The notes under the pieces are model-generated. The model searched no databases. It had not been told where the DNA came from and worked only from the letters and a program-made list of their open reading frames with translations. From the NCBI GenBank assembly GCA_035578155.1, contig JAPWDM010000016.1, positions 5,800,005 to 5,864,004 on the forward strand: 64,000 nucleotides of DNA. The letters run 5' to 3'. Positions 32,827 to 47,100 of this stretch are shown piece by piece. This DNA comes from Brachynemurus nebulosus (lineage: Eukaryota; Arthropoda; Insecta; Neuroptera; Myrmeleontidae). Each line of letters begins with the position of its first letter. The stretch's first letter is position 1. The position numbers and the translations under genes are program-made.

Positions 32827-34300
32827 AGTCCATTTTGACACTTGTTCCCAGCGAACATAGAATGTAAATGTGATATAACAAGGAAATAACAAGTTACGTA
32901 ACTTTTTTGACTTACGGCTGACATAAAAATTATATAAAATTAGAGTTTTATGTTATATACCTAATTGTTACCTGTATGTTACGTAACAGCTACATGCCAT
33001 TGTGACTGTAATAAAATGTCACCTTTGTGACTGCTATGTTACGTTTAAATGATGTATCAAGGTTGCTTTGATAAAACGTCACAGTGTAACTCTTATGTTA
33101 TGTCTTCGCACCCTAACAATGTTACATTGATAAAACCTCACAGAACTGACTCTTATGTTTTTGTGACGTATCAACGTTACTTTAATGAAATGTCACAACG
33201 TGACTCAATGTAACTCTTTTGTTATGTCCTGATGACCTAACAATGCTACTTTGAACAAAACGTCACAACAGTACTCTTATGTTATGTTTTTGTGACGTAT
33301 TAACGTTCTTTTAGTGAAATGTCACAATCATGACTCTTTTGTTATGTTTTTGTGACGTATCAATATTAATAAAACATTTCACTTGTCACTTTTGTGAAAT
33401 GTTTTGTTACCATATTAATTTTAAATGCATCAATTCGTGAGGAATTATCCATTTAAAGATTCCTGCAGTTTTTCAATCTATCCTCTGTTGGCGTCTGATG
33501 TAATTAAATTTCATCCATCCATTTTTATATAAGTTGATTTATGTTATTTGTTATATGGGCTATGGGGTTATATTATATAATATAAACCCATAATATATGA
33601 TATAACCCCATAACCCATATAACAAATAACATAAATCGACTTATACAAAAATGGATGGATGAAATGGATGAACGAATGTTTTATTAATATTGATACGTCA
33701 CAAAAACATAACAAAAGAGTCATGATTGCGACATTTCATTAAAACAACATTAATACGTCGTTAAAACAATGTTAATTTTGTTACATATTAATTTAAAAAT
33801 GAAACTTTTATGAAAATTCTTGTAAGGCTTTATTTACTATTTTGTGATATATATTAATATATAACGATCAGAATAAATAAATGAGTTTGGTCTAGTGGTT
33901 AAGACTGCCGATAATTTAAAAGGTGCTTCAGCTTGGATAATGGATCGAATCCTGCAACAGTCAACGAAAAATAATAATAATAATAATAATAATTTGGGTA
34001 TATGTATATGTCAATAAGTTGGTAATACGTGTATGTAATGTTAATAAGAAACAAAAAAGGGAATTTTGAATTTGCTTTTTACAAAAGAAGGCGTAAATTT
34101 TATCTATAAGGTAACATCAAAGTTATATTTTCCTAAAACGTAACAAGAACATAACAATGTTACGTCACATTGTTACGTTTATAAGTGGGAAATTGTTAGT
34201 TACATGTGAGTCATATGTGACTCAAATGTTATGTAACATGTGACTTTCAGTTCTGTCACTGTGACATAAAATTTACAAAAAAATGTTCACTGGGTTATCA
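32827..34300. mobile_element. Small foldback-like element with tandem repeats and central palindrome
   Basis: The ends match as inverted repeats (CCCAGCGAACAT at about 32,847 against CCCAGTGAACAT on the complement of about 34,286-34,297). From 33,000 to 33,370 a unit of about 60 bp recurs five or six times, with TTATGTTATGT and GTGACGTATCAACGTTA. The centre is a near-perfect inverted repeat: ATTTATGTTATTTGTTATAT near 33,538 faces its complement near 33,620. A second inverted pair lies at 33,314-33,375 and 33,679-33,745. The target duplication could not be fixed. Confidence 0.65.
33882..33993 (+). mobile_element. Short tRNA-derived SINE
   Basis: A-box TGGTCTAGTGGTT at 33,888, B-box GGATCGAATCC at 33,942 and an (ATA)n tail at 33,971-33,993. 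The tRNA-like head is degenerate; the length (about 110 bp) fits a head-plus-tail SINE. It sits inside the small foldback-like element. Confidence 0.65.
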
Positions 34301-34795
34301 CTCACTGAAATTCGTTGAATATAATATATAGACCTAAGAAAGTTCAACATTGAAAAAAATTTATCTAACCGATCATAAATTGGTCATAATTGGTCATTTA
34401 GTTCCATTAATTGGTTAACACCAGAAAAATTGTAAAAAAAATTTTAAAAATTTGCTGAAATGTCAAGGTTACTAAAAAATTTTGAAACATAAAGAGAAAA
34501 ACAAAAAAAAAGTAAATGCGATTTTAAACGCTAATAATTGGTCAGTTGAAATAAATAATTGATTTTTTTATGACTCTCATGATCTGGATCACTGACTATG
34601 GTAATTTTATATTATTTTCGATGCTAAATTTGAATCTAAGGTCTAGATGATAAAAATAAAAATAAAAATAAAAAGAATTGAGTTAGACTCGAAAAATGAG
34701 TGCTATTACCAACAATCTAGACAGCATGCTAATTTTTTTTTTCTGACACCAAATTTTTTAGATCAAATTTAATATTAGAGGAATAGATAATTATT
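34301..34795. other. AT-rich DNA with short repeats
   Basis: An (AAAAAT)n tract lies at about 34,650-34,674, and TTGGTCATAATTGGTCA-type direct repeats at 34,380-34,400. No gene. Confidence 0.45.
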
Positions 34796-35308
34796 AGCCG
34801 TACCCACGACGTCGTTTGATCCATTTGGTATTTTTCTATGGGACTGCAGAAAACAGTATTCTAAATGTTGACCCAGGTAATAAGTAGATAAAATTTCATC
34901 AAAACCCTTCAGTAGTTTCTGCGTGATGGGTTCACATGCTCCAAAATGTTTTTGTATGGAAATGAGAACATTTTCTTGCAATAAAAAGTATCTTAAATGT
35001 TGACATAGGCAAAAAGTTATCACCACACCAAATTTCGTTAAGACCGGCTAAATGGTTTTTGTATTTTCTTGTGGCAATGAGACAGTTTTTCGGAGTGAAA
35101 AGTATCCTAGATATTGACCCAGGTAGGGTCAACTAATGTTATCACCACACCAAATTTACACACAGACCACACACCAACTGACAGACAGGAAGACAAAAAA
35201 TTTATAAATCGCTATTTTGATATCTAAATCGATAATTATCTACAGTACCAGTACAATTTTTAAAAAACATTCCATGTACAGACACGGTTTTGTTACAGTT
35301 TTATTATA
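34796..35308 (-). repeat. LINE-like dispersed repeat, copy 2
   Basis: Related throughout to 30,089-30,545. It contains an internal partial duplication (two blocks of GAGACAGTTTTT or GAGAACATTTTC with the CACCACACCAAATTT motif). A hAT element is inserted at its right end, so that CCTATAGATTTTTATTAG after 36,498 may be its continuation. Confidence 0.55.
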
Positions 35309-35316
35309 TTATGTAC

Positions 35317-36490
35317 TAGAGATGTGCCAAAATCGTGAATTCACGCGTGACCCGGCGGGTCACGCGTGACCCATCGTGATCGTGAATAATTTTCTACGAT
35401 CGTGCGTGAGTGGGCGTGATCGTGACATTTAATTTCTTGTCGTGAATAATTCGTGAGTCACGAAAAGTTAAAAACCATGAATAAAAATTTTTTAAATAAT
35501 TTATTATTTTCAATTTTAGGGAATATTAACTAAACCAATTTGATATTTTAACTACATACAAAAAAATCTTTTTTTTTATATATTGGTTTTTACAAGCACA
35601 AGTAGGTAGAAATCCAATAACCCTTACTAACAAATTCCAGTTCTTTACCGAGATACTTGGAGTATGATTTACAAATTAGAAATATCCAACAGTGTTTATG
35701 ATGTTCTGATTCTTCCGTTTTTAAATAATTTCTTAAATTTTTAAGAAATTCTTAAAATTAGCCTGCATCTCTCACGATGTGTGGATATATGGTCTCAGTC
35801 AATGAGTATAATTGTAAATAACAAGGTCAGTTTTGGACAATATGGTCATGAAGACATAATATAAAGAGGGGTTACTTAAAGAAATATTATCTTTTTCAAT
35901 ATTTTAAGTTGTTTTATTATTATCATTATTTTAAAAAAAAATTATTTTCTATGTATTTATAGGTACTTAAAAATATTTTGTTACAATTTTGTTAAAAAAC
36001 TAGATATTTGGTTTGGTTGTGCGAAATGTCATGTTTATATACAAATACAATAAAAACAAAAATTAAACAATAAATCATTGGATGAAAAATTTTGAAAATT
36101 TTCTCACTTTCCAGAAAAAATTAAATAGTATATAATTTGCATCAGTATTAATCTCAGTAATAATGTTAGAACTATTAACCGTATTCTAATTTTATCCCAA
36201 GGACATATTTTCAACTGATTGTTAAAGCGATAGTGATTTTTATCCAAAATTCCAACGATTAGTTTCAAAGATTTTTATGTTTAATTCGTAAGCGTGCGTG
36301 AGTGTGAAAGCATAAAATTTTTTTGTTCGTAAGCGTGCGTGAGTGTGAAAGCATAAAATTTTTTTGTTCGTGATCGTGCGTGAGTGTGAAAAGAAATAAA
36401 TTTTCTCGTTCGTGATCGGGCGTGAGTACAAAAGCTAATTCGTGACTGTGCGTGATCGTGAGTAAAAATGTACTCACGAGCACATCTCTA
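35317..36490. mobile_element. Non-autonomous hAT element with internal tandem repeats
   Basis: 1,174 bp with the 8-bp duplication TTATGTAC (35309-35316 and 36491-36498) and 11-bp inverted ends TAGAGATGTGC. Both subterminal regions are filled with CGTGATCGTG and GCGTGAGTG motifs. At the right end they form a tandem array of about 43 bp units (36,285-36,450). I see no transposase. Confidence 0.88.
36285..36450. repeat. 43-bp tandem repeats inside hAT element
   Basis: Four units such as GCGTGCGTGAGTGTGAAAGC followed by ATAAAATTTTTTTGTTCGTA. The open frames across them are artefacts. Confidence 0.8.
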
Positions 36491-36498
36491 TTATGTAC

Positions 36499-38739
<2,241 letters not shown>

Positions 38740-38744
<5 letters not shown>

Positions 38745-40250
38745 CCTTCCTCCTTAAGACGAAAGCGGTGGCCATAGAAGTTTGAATTTTTGGGATGGTG
38801 CTTTTGCTTGGTATTGTACTTGAAGAATCCTCTTGGATGTGTGCTTGAAGTGATGCATTCTCTTGGAACGGCTTTCTGGTGTAGCGAATAATAAACAGGA
38901 TACTGGTGATTAGCATAATTGTAAGAATAAAGTAAGTAGTAGATGCGTGGATAGTGCCATGTGTCCGCAGTAGTTGGATTTCTTCTAGATTTTCTAAATG
39001 ATAGTTTTTCAATTTGTTGAGGTCCAGTTTTTCTTCCAATTTGGATATGTTGACCGGAAGATTGTATGTTGGTTGCAAATAGATTTTTTCCCAATTTCTT
39101 AGTATTTTACTGTCGTAGGTAATATCGTTGACTTTTACGGAACAGTTTTCAAAGCGTATTAAAATGGTTCCCTTGATAAATCGGTTTTTGATGCCACATG
39201 TTGAACTAATGTCAATTCCATGTGAGTTCTTGATGATGATGTGGTTGTTGTAGATTTGTTTGATTTCGGTTATGTCGGAAAGTAGATTTCCGATGCACTT
39301 TGAATTTTTCAGCTTAATTGCTGCAGTTTTGGGCTCGAATACGTAGATTTCCTCTATTTTGGGGCACGCATTATCGACCTCGTGCAATTGATATTCATTG
39401 GAAATGGTATATGGTTTGGAAAATTTTATTGTTTTTAAATGAACATTTGGTAAAGGTTCTAATTTGTTTAATTGATAGGTAGAGAATGGAAACTAGGTAT
39501 CTGTAGGTTGAAAATTATGTTGCTATCGTTGTAATAAGCCTGCAGTTTAAGGAACTCGTATATTTGTTCGTATGATTTGACGAGTATGCCTTGTTTGTTC
39601 AATGAATTATAAGCATACTCTAGTTCATCTGGAAGTAGAATAGGCTTTGCGATAATATTAAGTTTTGCTAAATTAATGGATTGTATGATATCTTTAATGT
39701 GGTCATTAAGTGTCCCAATGTTGAAATTAATTCTGTACGCGTATTGTATAATTTTTAGATCGCTTCGTTCTTTTTGACCGATGTTCGTATATAAAGATTT
39801 CAGATATTTAATAATAGAATTTTGCTGATCATCTATGTGCTTGGTGATGTTTTCAAATCGTTCGATCATTTGAGAGTTAATGCGGACCTGCTTATTTAAC
39901 TGATTCACAACGTTATTTTGATTTAGTTTTAAATTTTCTATATTTTTATTTATTTCGATGGCATCGCTATGATCCATGTTGCCAGTAATCTGTTTAATGA
40001 CTGTCTCTAAACCGTCTATCAATCCTCGCTTAGGAATTTTTTTGGTAGTAAAATTTGGAGATTTTCTTTCAATTCTTTAAATTTTAGTCAAATAATTTCC
40101 TCGAATTCTGTATTAGGGAGTTTTTGTGAAATGAGATTGATTAAATTTTCAATATTAGATAGATTTTCTTCGTAATTATTAAGATTAATAATGTGAATAT
40201 AATGGTCATAACAAGACTTGATAGAACAGCGGTCCCGAACAGAATCGCCA
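38740..40250 (-). pseudogene. env: Errantivirus-type env (F-like fusion glycoprotein) remnant
   Basis: Old retroelement copy. Minus-strand fragments 40,250-40,023, 40,022-39,468 and 39,387-38,740 together cover most of an insect retrovirus envelope protein of the baculovirus-F-like type. Visible: a polybasic KIPKR site before GLIDGLETVI, long coiled-coil helices, a cysteine-bearing region (NACPKIEEI, SKCIGNLL, STCGIKN), and a hydrophobic membrane segment (YFILTIMLITSILFIIRY) with a short cytoplasmic tail. A stop and a frameshift break the part before the basic site, and another phase change lies near 39,430. The stop codon of env overlaps the first bases of the LTR. Gag and pol of this copy are absent. 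Confidence 0.85.
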
Positions 40251-41639
40251 TATAAAATATTTTGAATTGGGGGGCTATAAATTTTATTACAAGGCTGAGG
40301 ATTTTCCCCTGGATTTGATGACTAGCCCAAGGAAGCTTTAAAGAACAAATCAGTAAAAATCAAAAATTACCCATTTCTCATAATTTAATATATAATTTTA
40401 ATTTTAAAAATTAAAAAAATTAATATTGAATAAATAAGTGGTCGACTGTAATAGAAATTAAATTAGACGAATTCAAAATATTTATATTGTAAACAATATC
40501 TCTATTTCCTTTGTGATTATTTAAATAATATGTACATGTCACCTTCTTTATACCTGCTTTAATGTAAACAAAATTGATTGTATTAGTAGATTGTATCACT
40601 CTAGTAGGTCGCTCACAAGAATGAACATGGTTTTGTTTTTGCATTAGAAAAATATAAAGATATGTATGCATATATAACAAGCAAAATGATTCATAATATT
40701 GGAAATTAAAAAACATAAACAGACACAAAATAACATTAGTGATGTGGTATTAATAGTAAAACGTCGTAAAACTGGTTTTTTAAAAAGATTGATAATATTT
40801 TTACGTTTTATGACAGCCCTCCAGTTCTATTCGTAGGCCCCCAGTACAAAATATTTTATATGACGACTCTGTTAGCGACCTTTTCTTCCCATCTCTGGTC
40901 ATAACTATTCAAGACTCGTGCTTGGCCTAGGTTCATTACTAGGATCCCTGGATGGAGGAATGGTCATTACTCACTACTTTTTTGACCAATGAAATCACAG
41001 TATTAACCATTATTCAATGGGCCGGCATTTGTTTTGTGACTCATGTATGTATCAATTTTTAATTTCATATATGTTGCGTAGTAACGTCCAAGTAAACAAA
41101 ATAGTATATAATTTGTTTTGATCGTTTTATACATATTATACAAACATTTAATGAAATTAGAAATAGATTAAAAATTTGATTTAAAATTTATATTCTATTT
41201 TATTTAAATCAAAAAGGAAAAAAGTCGTCGAAAAAATATCGTATTCTACTCGCTTGCAATGGCCATTACTCACTCAGATGCATTACGACACTGCAATTTC
41301 ATCTTCGTGAGTAATAGCTATCATTACTAGCTCGTTGAATAATATATTATTAACAAAAAATTTTTTTAGGTGTGCACAATCTCTGAAAACGTTTGCCAGT
41401 ATTATATACATTTACTTGTTCCATAATGTTATTGCGAATAGTAATTATGTTGAAAGAAAAAGTTTTAAAATTGTTTAATCAAGTTCATATAAAAGAAAAC
41501 GACGGACGTAAGTATGTGAAAATGTTCTTCTAAGGATTTAAAACACGTTACTACACCTTTAGAACTTTAAAGACTTCATTTAAACAAAAAAGTGCTTAGT
41601 AAAGTACTTACACATTCTACCTAACAAATTTCAATTCTA
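40251..41639. other. AT-rich DNA with no gene seen
   Basis: The segment near 40,830 (AGTACAAAATATTTTATATG then ACGACTCTGTTAGCGACC) resembles, in inverted orientation, the segment near 40,262-40,222. A hAT-like end (complement CAGAGATGGGAAG) lies at 40,885-40,897 without a found partner. TCATTACTCACT recurs at 40,965 and 41,265. Confidence 0.45.
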
Positions 41640-41779
41640 CAAATTAGTAGAACGGCTAGGCCTGTACGGCGGCACCGTATAACCCTAATTATCCGGACTT
41701 CTTTTTGACAGTGTTTAGAACCGTGTGACTTGAGGCCCTACTGTACCTAGTATGTTTTATACCCAGAGGGTGGCATGTC

Positions 41780-42078
41780 ATGTAAAACATCTTCGACGTT
41801 GTACCTAGTATGTTGATTGTGAGTCTCGGCGGGTGAGCTGCGTTCAGCTCGGGTGCTAACCTGATCACTTAGAAGTGTGTTAGATAGCACGCGGCCTGAC
41901 CAGTGGTGCGGAGGGGCCCTAACCCCCAAAATAAACTGGGAGCATGGAACTAGTTTTCTAGACCTGTGCGCGCTGACTGGGCGTATCCCGGTCCCCGCCT
42001 AATAGTGGCCATGATATTATGCTCCCAGGGCGCATAAAATGTAAAATCTATTCGACGTGGTACCTAGTATGTCGATTG
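41780..42078. repeat. Direct repeats bracketing a GC-rich segment
   Basis: GTACCTAGTATGTTGATTG (about 41,799) and GTACCTAGTATGTCGATTG (about 42,060), each preceded by a GTAAAA-CTTCGACG block, flank about 220 bp that is much richer in GC than its surroundings (GCGGCCTGACCAGTGGTGCG inside). It may be an insertion or a tandem duplication. I could not identify it. Confidence 0.45.
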
Positions 42079-42802
42079 ACCTTTGACTCGGCACGTACAG
42101 AGTACATGTATTTAAAATTTCTTGTTGGAATTTGACCCCACACTCGCTCATACTCTTGGCCTTGAAATTCCTAAGAGATGAGTCATCACCAGCAACCAAA
42201 TTAATTTAAGTTAACCCATTATGCTTCATCACAATTTGGTCATCAGAATTTGGATTTGTGTTAACTCATTACCCACCAGCACTAACATAGTTTTTGAGTC
42301 CAAACCTGACGCATGCGCAGACTGAATTTTAGGCTACAAATTGGTTTTTTGAGAGCTGGGGTACACTACTGCGTCAAAAATGTGGGGTAAATATAAAAAT
42401 AGAATATACACTTCAATGATAGATAACTGCTGCTTATTATACGGTGATGTTCTTCAAAATTCAGTAAACTCTTAGTGTAGATAATCAATTAATTACCATC
42501 ATAATCACTAGCATCGTCATTAAAAGTTTTATCCAGATAGTCACCTAGTGGCTCAATAATACCAGCTTTTTGAAGTTCGCGAAGTATGCAGAATATTTCT
42601 TGACCAACAGTAGTTTTTTTCAAAGCATTTAAATCATTCGTTAAAGCTTCTCGATCCTCAGCGTTATACAACATGTTTTTATTCTCCTCTAGACTTCGAA
42701 TAATTTTGAGTATTTTTTCACCAATCTCTGAAGTCTCATATAAACGTTGTAATTCATCTATTAAAGTATTAGGATTGTGCCAGTATTTTATTTTTTTCAA
42801 TA

Positions 42803-43178
42803 TTTTTTTTATTTATTCATTACATTATATTTGTTACATTATACATACATTTATGATGTGGGTGGAGGAGAAGGAAAGTGGGTGAGAGCTAGAATTTGGT
42901 GGGTATGCGTCTGCAGCCGTCTTCTTAAGGAACTATGCCGATATTCATCTGGAATTGTGAAGGGAAACTGCAGAAAACCTTCACGAGCATAGCCGGTCGT
43001 CGGATTCGAACCCCCGACCTACCAGTCGCAAGTGTCAGTTAGTGCTTAAGCACGCTCGGCCACTTCGTAAAAAAATATACAAAATAATGATGTGGGTGGC
43101 CTCTGTTATGGACTGAATTGTCCGGAAAACGGACGTTAAACGCATTATTATTATTATTATTTTTTTTTTTTCAATTGT
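42803..43178. mobile_element. tRNA-related SINE insertion with ATT tail
   Basis: It splits the zinc-finger copy at an A-rich site; ATTTTTTTCAAT-like sequence occurs on both sides. A tRNA-like part on the minus strand (about 43,069-42,985) has TGGCCGAGCGTGCTTAAG and GGGGGTTCGAATCC, like an A-box and B-box. The plus-strand right end is ACGGACGTTAAACGC followed by (ATT)n. GATGATGTGGGTGG-like sequence occurs twice (42,853 and 43,087), so it may be a dimer or two nested units. Confidence 0.65.
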
Positions 43179-43264
43179 CTGTTAACATTTCCAAACTCTC
43201 TCAAGTTGTCTTGCTTAAAATGCTTAGCTAACACACCGTTTTTGACATTTTCATTTGAAGCTGT

Positions 43265-43718
43265 TAGGGATGGGAAAAAATAATAGATTTTTATATTAGT
43301 CGATTATTTTTTTCTTATAATTGATTTTTAATAATCGATTCTCTAAATAATAATAATTGATTTTTAATAAATCGATTATATAAATTACACTCTATTATTT
43401 CTTTATTTAAGTTGAAAGGTGAAAGAAAAACTTGGTTTGTTTTTTAGTTTTAAAACAAGAAAGTTGCCATTTTGATTATTTTTGATACTTACCATTTTAA
43501 CTAATCTTCATTCTAAATAATTGCTAATATTAATTTAGAAGTTTTATTATTACGTATATAGAAAAATATGCAATTTTTGGAATAATTAAAAAGAATGGAA
43601 TTTTTCGCAAAAATCGATTATTTCTTCTAAAATCGATTTTTTACAAATCGATTTATATTAAAAAGAGAAAAATCGATTTTTTAGTAATCGATTTTTTTCA
43701 CTCCATGTCACATCCCTA
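43265..43718. mobile_element. Non-autonomous hAT element
   Basis: 454 bp. Ends TAGGGATG in inverted orientation, duplication GAAGCTGT / GAAGCTAT (43257-43264 and 43719-43726, one mismatch; the intact gene C has GAAGCTATATAACG). Many AATCGATT motifs at both ends. Confidence 0.85.
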
Positions 43719-44185
43719 GAAGCTATATAACGTTTTAGACTTATAGGCTTAACCGAATTGTCAATTTTCGCTTCATTTTTCGAGCCAACGTTTTGAAACT
43801 CTTTTAACATTATAGTATCTAGAGCAGTTCCTAAAAGTTCAGTTAATTGTGAAGAGGAGTTTGTTTCATTGCAATTGTTATTAATTGCTGTTAGGTGATT
43901 TACTTGCCCACTTTAATTAGACCAACTATCTTTCTCGTTTTCAGATTGTCGACTGTTTTATCTTCTTTTCAAAGAGCTAAATTTGGTTTGAATGGCTTCA
44001 CTTGCAGCAGCTATCCGTTTTTTGGTCAAATGGATTCAAAATTGCTTCAGAGTAATCAATATCATGCTGCAATTGAATTGTATTTTCTTCAACATTTTTC
44101 TCTTTAACACTATAAGTATCATCATTATCATCAAATATAGATACAGAGACATCATCCGGTGTTTTATTATTATCATCCATCGCAA

Positions 44186-47100
44186 CCGGTATTATTCTGG
44201 TGAGATTCTCCACTTCGGGGTTTTTCTCTGACTCGTTGCCATGGGAACCGGGATGATTTTGGTGAATTTTACCACTTCAGCGGTTTTCTCAAACTGGTTG
44301 CCATGGCAACCTGGATGATTTTTGTTGATTTCTCCACTTCATTGATTTTCTCCGGGTGGTTTCCATGGCAACCAGTTTGAATTTAACGAAATTCCTGCCC
44401 GAGAAAAATAATGATTTTTCTCGGGCTGGTTGCCATGGCAACCGGGATGATTTTGTTCAATTTCTCCAGTTTAGCGATTTTCTCAGGCTGGTTGCCAAGG
44501 CAACCGGGATGATTTTGATGAATTTTGCCACTTCAGGGTTTTGTCAGGTTCGTTGCCATGGAAACCGGTATGATTTGTGTGAATTTCGCCGCTTTAGGGA
44601 TTTTCTCAGGGCTGGTTGCTATGGCAACCGGTATGATTTTGGTGAATTTCTCCACTTCAGGGATTTTCTCAAGCTGGTTTCCATGGCAACCGATATGACT
44701 TTTGGGAATTTCGCCACTCCAGGGATTTTTCCAGACTGATTGCCATGGCAACCGGTATTGTTTTCGTGAATTGCTCCACTTCAGGGATTTTATCCGGCTG
44801 GTTGCCATGGCAACTTGTATGATTGTTGTTAATTTCGCCGCTTAAGCGATTTTCGCAGGCTGGTTGCCATGGCAACCGGAAAGATTTTAATGAATTTCGC
44901 CACTTCAGGGCTCTTCTCAGACTGGTTGCCATGGCAACCGGTATGGTTGTTCTGAATTTTTCCACTTCATGTATTTCTTCAGGATGGTTTCCATGGCAAC
45001 GGACTTGATTTTTGTGAATTTCGCCGCTTTTGGGATTTTCTCAGGCTCGTTGCCATGGAAACCGTTATGGTTTTCATACCGGTAATACATACTGGTTTCC
45101 ATGGCAACCAGTATGATTTTAACAATTTTCCTCCACATAAGGGAGGATTTTCCCAGGCTGGTTGCCATGGCAGCCGGGATGATTTTCTCATGCTGGTTGC
45201 CATGGCAACCGATTGGATTTTGTGAATTTCGCCACTTCAGGGATTTTCTCCGGCTGGTTTCCATAGCAACCACTATGAATTTAACGAAATTCCTGCACAC
45301 AAGGAATTTTTTCGGGCTGGTTGCCATGGGAACCGGGATGATTTTGTTCAATTTCTCCAGTTGAGAGATTTTCTCAGGCTGGTTGTCATAACAACCGGTT
45401 TGATTTTTGTGAATTTCGACACTTCACGGGTTTTCTCCTGCTGCTTGCCATGGCAACCGGTATGATTTTTGTGAATTTCGCCGCTTTAGGGATGTTCTCA
45501 GGCTGGTTGCCATGGTAACCGGGACGATTTTGTTGAATTTCTCCACTTCAGAGATTTTCTCAAGCTGGTTCCCATGGCAACCGACATGACTGTTGGGAAT
45601 TTCGCCACTCCAGGGATTTTCCCAGACTGGTTGCCATGGCAACCGATATTGTTTTCGTGAATTGCTCCACTTCAGGGATTTTATCCGGCTGGTTGCCATG
45701 GAAACTGGTATTTTTTTTGTTAATTTCGCCGCTTAAGCTATTTTCGGAGACTGGTTGCCATGGCAACCGGGAAGCTTTTAATGAATTTCGCCACTTCAGG
45801 GATTTTGTCAGGCTGGTTGCCATGGCAACCGGTATGGTTGTTGTGAATTTTTCCACTTCATGTATTTCTTCAGGATTGTTACCATGGCAACGGGCTTGAC
45901 TTTTGTGAATTTCGCCGCTTTAGGGATTTTTTCATGCTGGTTGCCATGGCAACCGATTGGGTTTTTGTGAATGTCGCCACTTCAGGGATTTTCTCAGGCT
46001 GGTTGCCATGGCAGCCGGTATTATTTTGGTTAATTTCTCCATTTCAGGGATTTTCTCCGGCTGGTTCCCATGGTAACCGGTATGGCTTTTGTGATTTTCG
46101 CCAGCTTAGGGGTTTTCTCAGACTGGCTGCCGAGGCAACCGGGATGATTTTGATGAATTTCGCCACTTCAGGGGTTTTCTTAGTCTCATTTCGATGGAAA
46201 CTGGTATGTTTCGTGTGAATTTCGCCGCCTTTGGAATATTCTCAGGCTGGTTGCCATGGAAACCGGGATGATTTTGGTGAATTTCGCCACTTCAGCGGTT
46301 TTCTCAGGCTAGTTGCAATAGCAACCATCTTGGTAATATCTCCATTTCAGGAATTCTCAGGCTGGCTGTCATGGTAACTTGGATGATTTTTGTGGATTTC
46401 GCTACTTGAGGGATTTTCTCCGGCTGGTTTCCATGGCAACCAGTATGAATTTAACAAATTTCCCACACATAAGGGAGGATTTTCTCAGTCTAGTTGCCAG
46501 AAATTTTTCCCGGTATTATTTTCGTGAATTCTTCCACTTCAGTGACTTTCTCCGGCTGTTTGCCATTGCAATCGGTATGATTTTTGTGAATTTCGCCGTT
46601 TAAGCGATTTTCGCAGGCTGGTTGCCATGGCAACCGGAATGATTTTTGTGAATTTCGCCGCTTTAGGGATTTTTTCAGGCTGATTGCCTTGGTAACTGGG
46701 ATGTTTTTGATGAATTTCGCCACTTCAAGGATGTTCTCAGGCTGGTTGCCATGTCATCCGATTTGACTTTTGTTAATTTCGCCACTTCATGCCAACCGGT
46801 TTGGCTAGTTGCCATGGCAACCGGTTTGCTTTTTGTGAATTTCGCCGCTTTAGGATATTTCTCGAGCTGGTTGTCATGTCAACCATTTGATTTTTGTGAA
46901 TTTCGCCACTTCAGGGATTTATTTTCTCAGGTTGGTTGCCATGACAACCTGTATTATTTGAGAGTATTGCAGGGATTTTGTTCGGCTGTTTGCTATGGCA
47001 GTCGGTATGATTGTCGTGAACTCCGTCGCTTTAGGGATTTTCTCAGGCTGTTTGCCATTGTAACCGGTATGGTTGCGGTGAATTTTGAACTTCAAGGATT

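Larger units (their letters stand above)
42060..44185 (-). mobile_element. Second, internally deleted copy of the foldback element
   Basis: 42,070-42,395 matches the outer arm (the CGGCACGTAC...GTACATGTATTTAAAATTT block, CATGCGCAGACTGAATTT, then TGCGTCAAAAATGTGGGG). The sequence then jumps to the loop (GATAACTGCTGCTTATTATA near 42,420), so the inner arm and gene D are deleted. The zinc-finger gene follows on the minus strand until it meets the satellite at about 44,185. Divergence from the 13.6-23.3 kb copy is far larger than between that copy's arms. Confidence 0.8.
42489..44185 (-). pseudogene. Diverged copy of loop zinc-finger gene C, interrupted twice
   Basis: From high to low coordinates: an N-terminal piece 44,185-43,900 (DDNNKTPDDVSVSIFDDNDD, homologous to residues about 55-110 of gene C), a hAT insertion at 43,265-43,718, a middle part, a SINE at about 42,803-43,178, and a C-terminal piece to 42,489 (KIKYWHNPNTLIDELQRLYE to LGDYLDKTFNDDASDYD). 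The C-terminal piece stays in one phase where gene C shifts, which identifies the gene C lesion. The finger itself is lost at the satellite junction. Confidence 0.8.

Noticed and set aside
35740..35860. hAT transposase remnant in the 35.3-36.5 kb element
   Set aside because: A frame near 35,770 (HDVWIYGLS) faintly recalls a hAT motif, but it is too short and has stops.
40420..40728. 102-codon ORF upstream of env
   Set aside because: No homology to the env region that follows and no recognisable domain.
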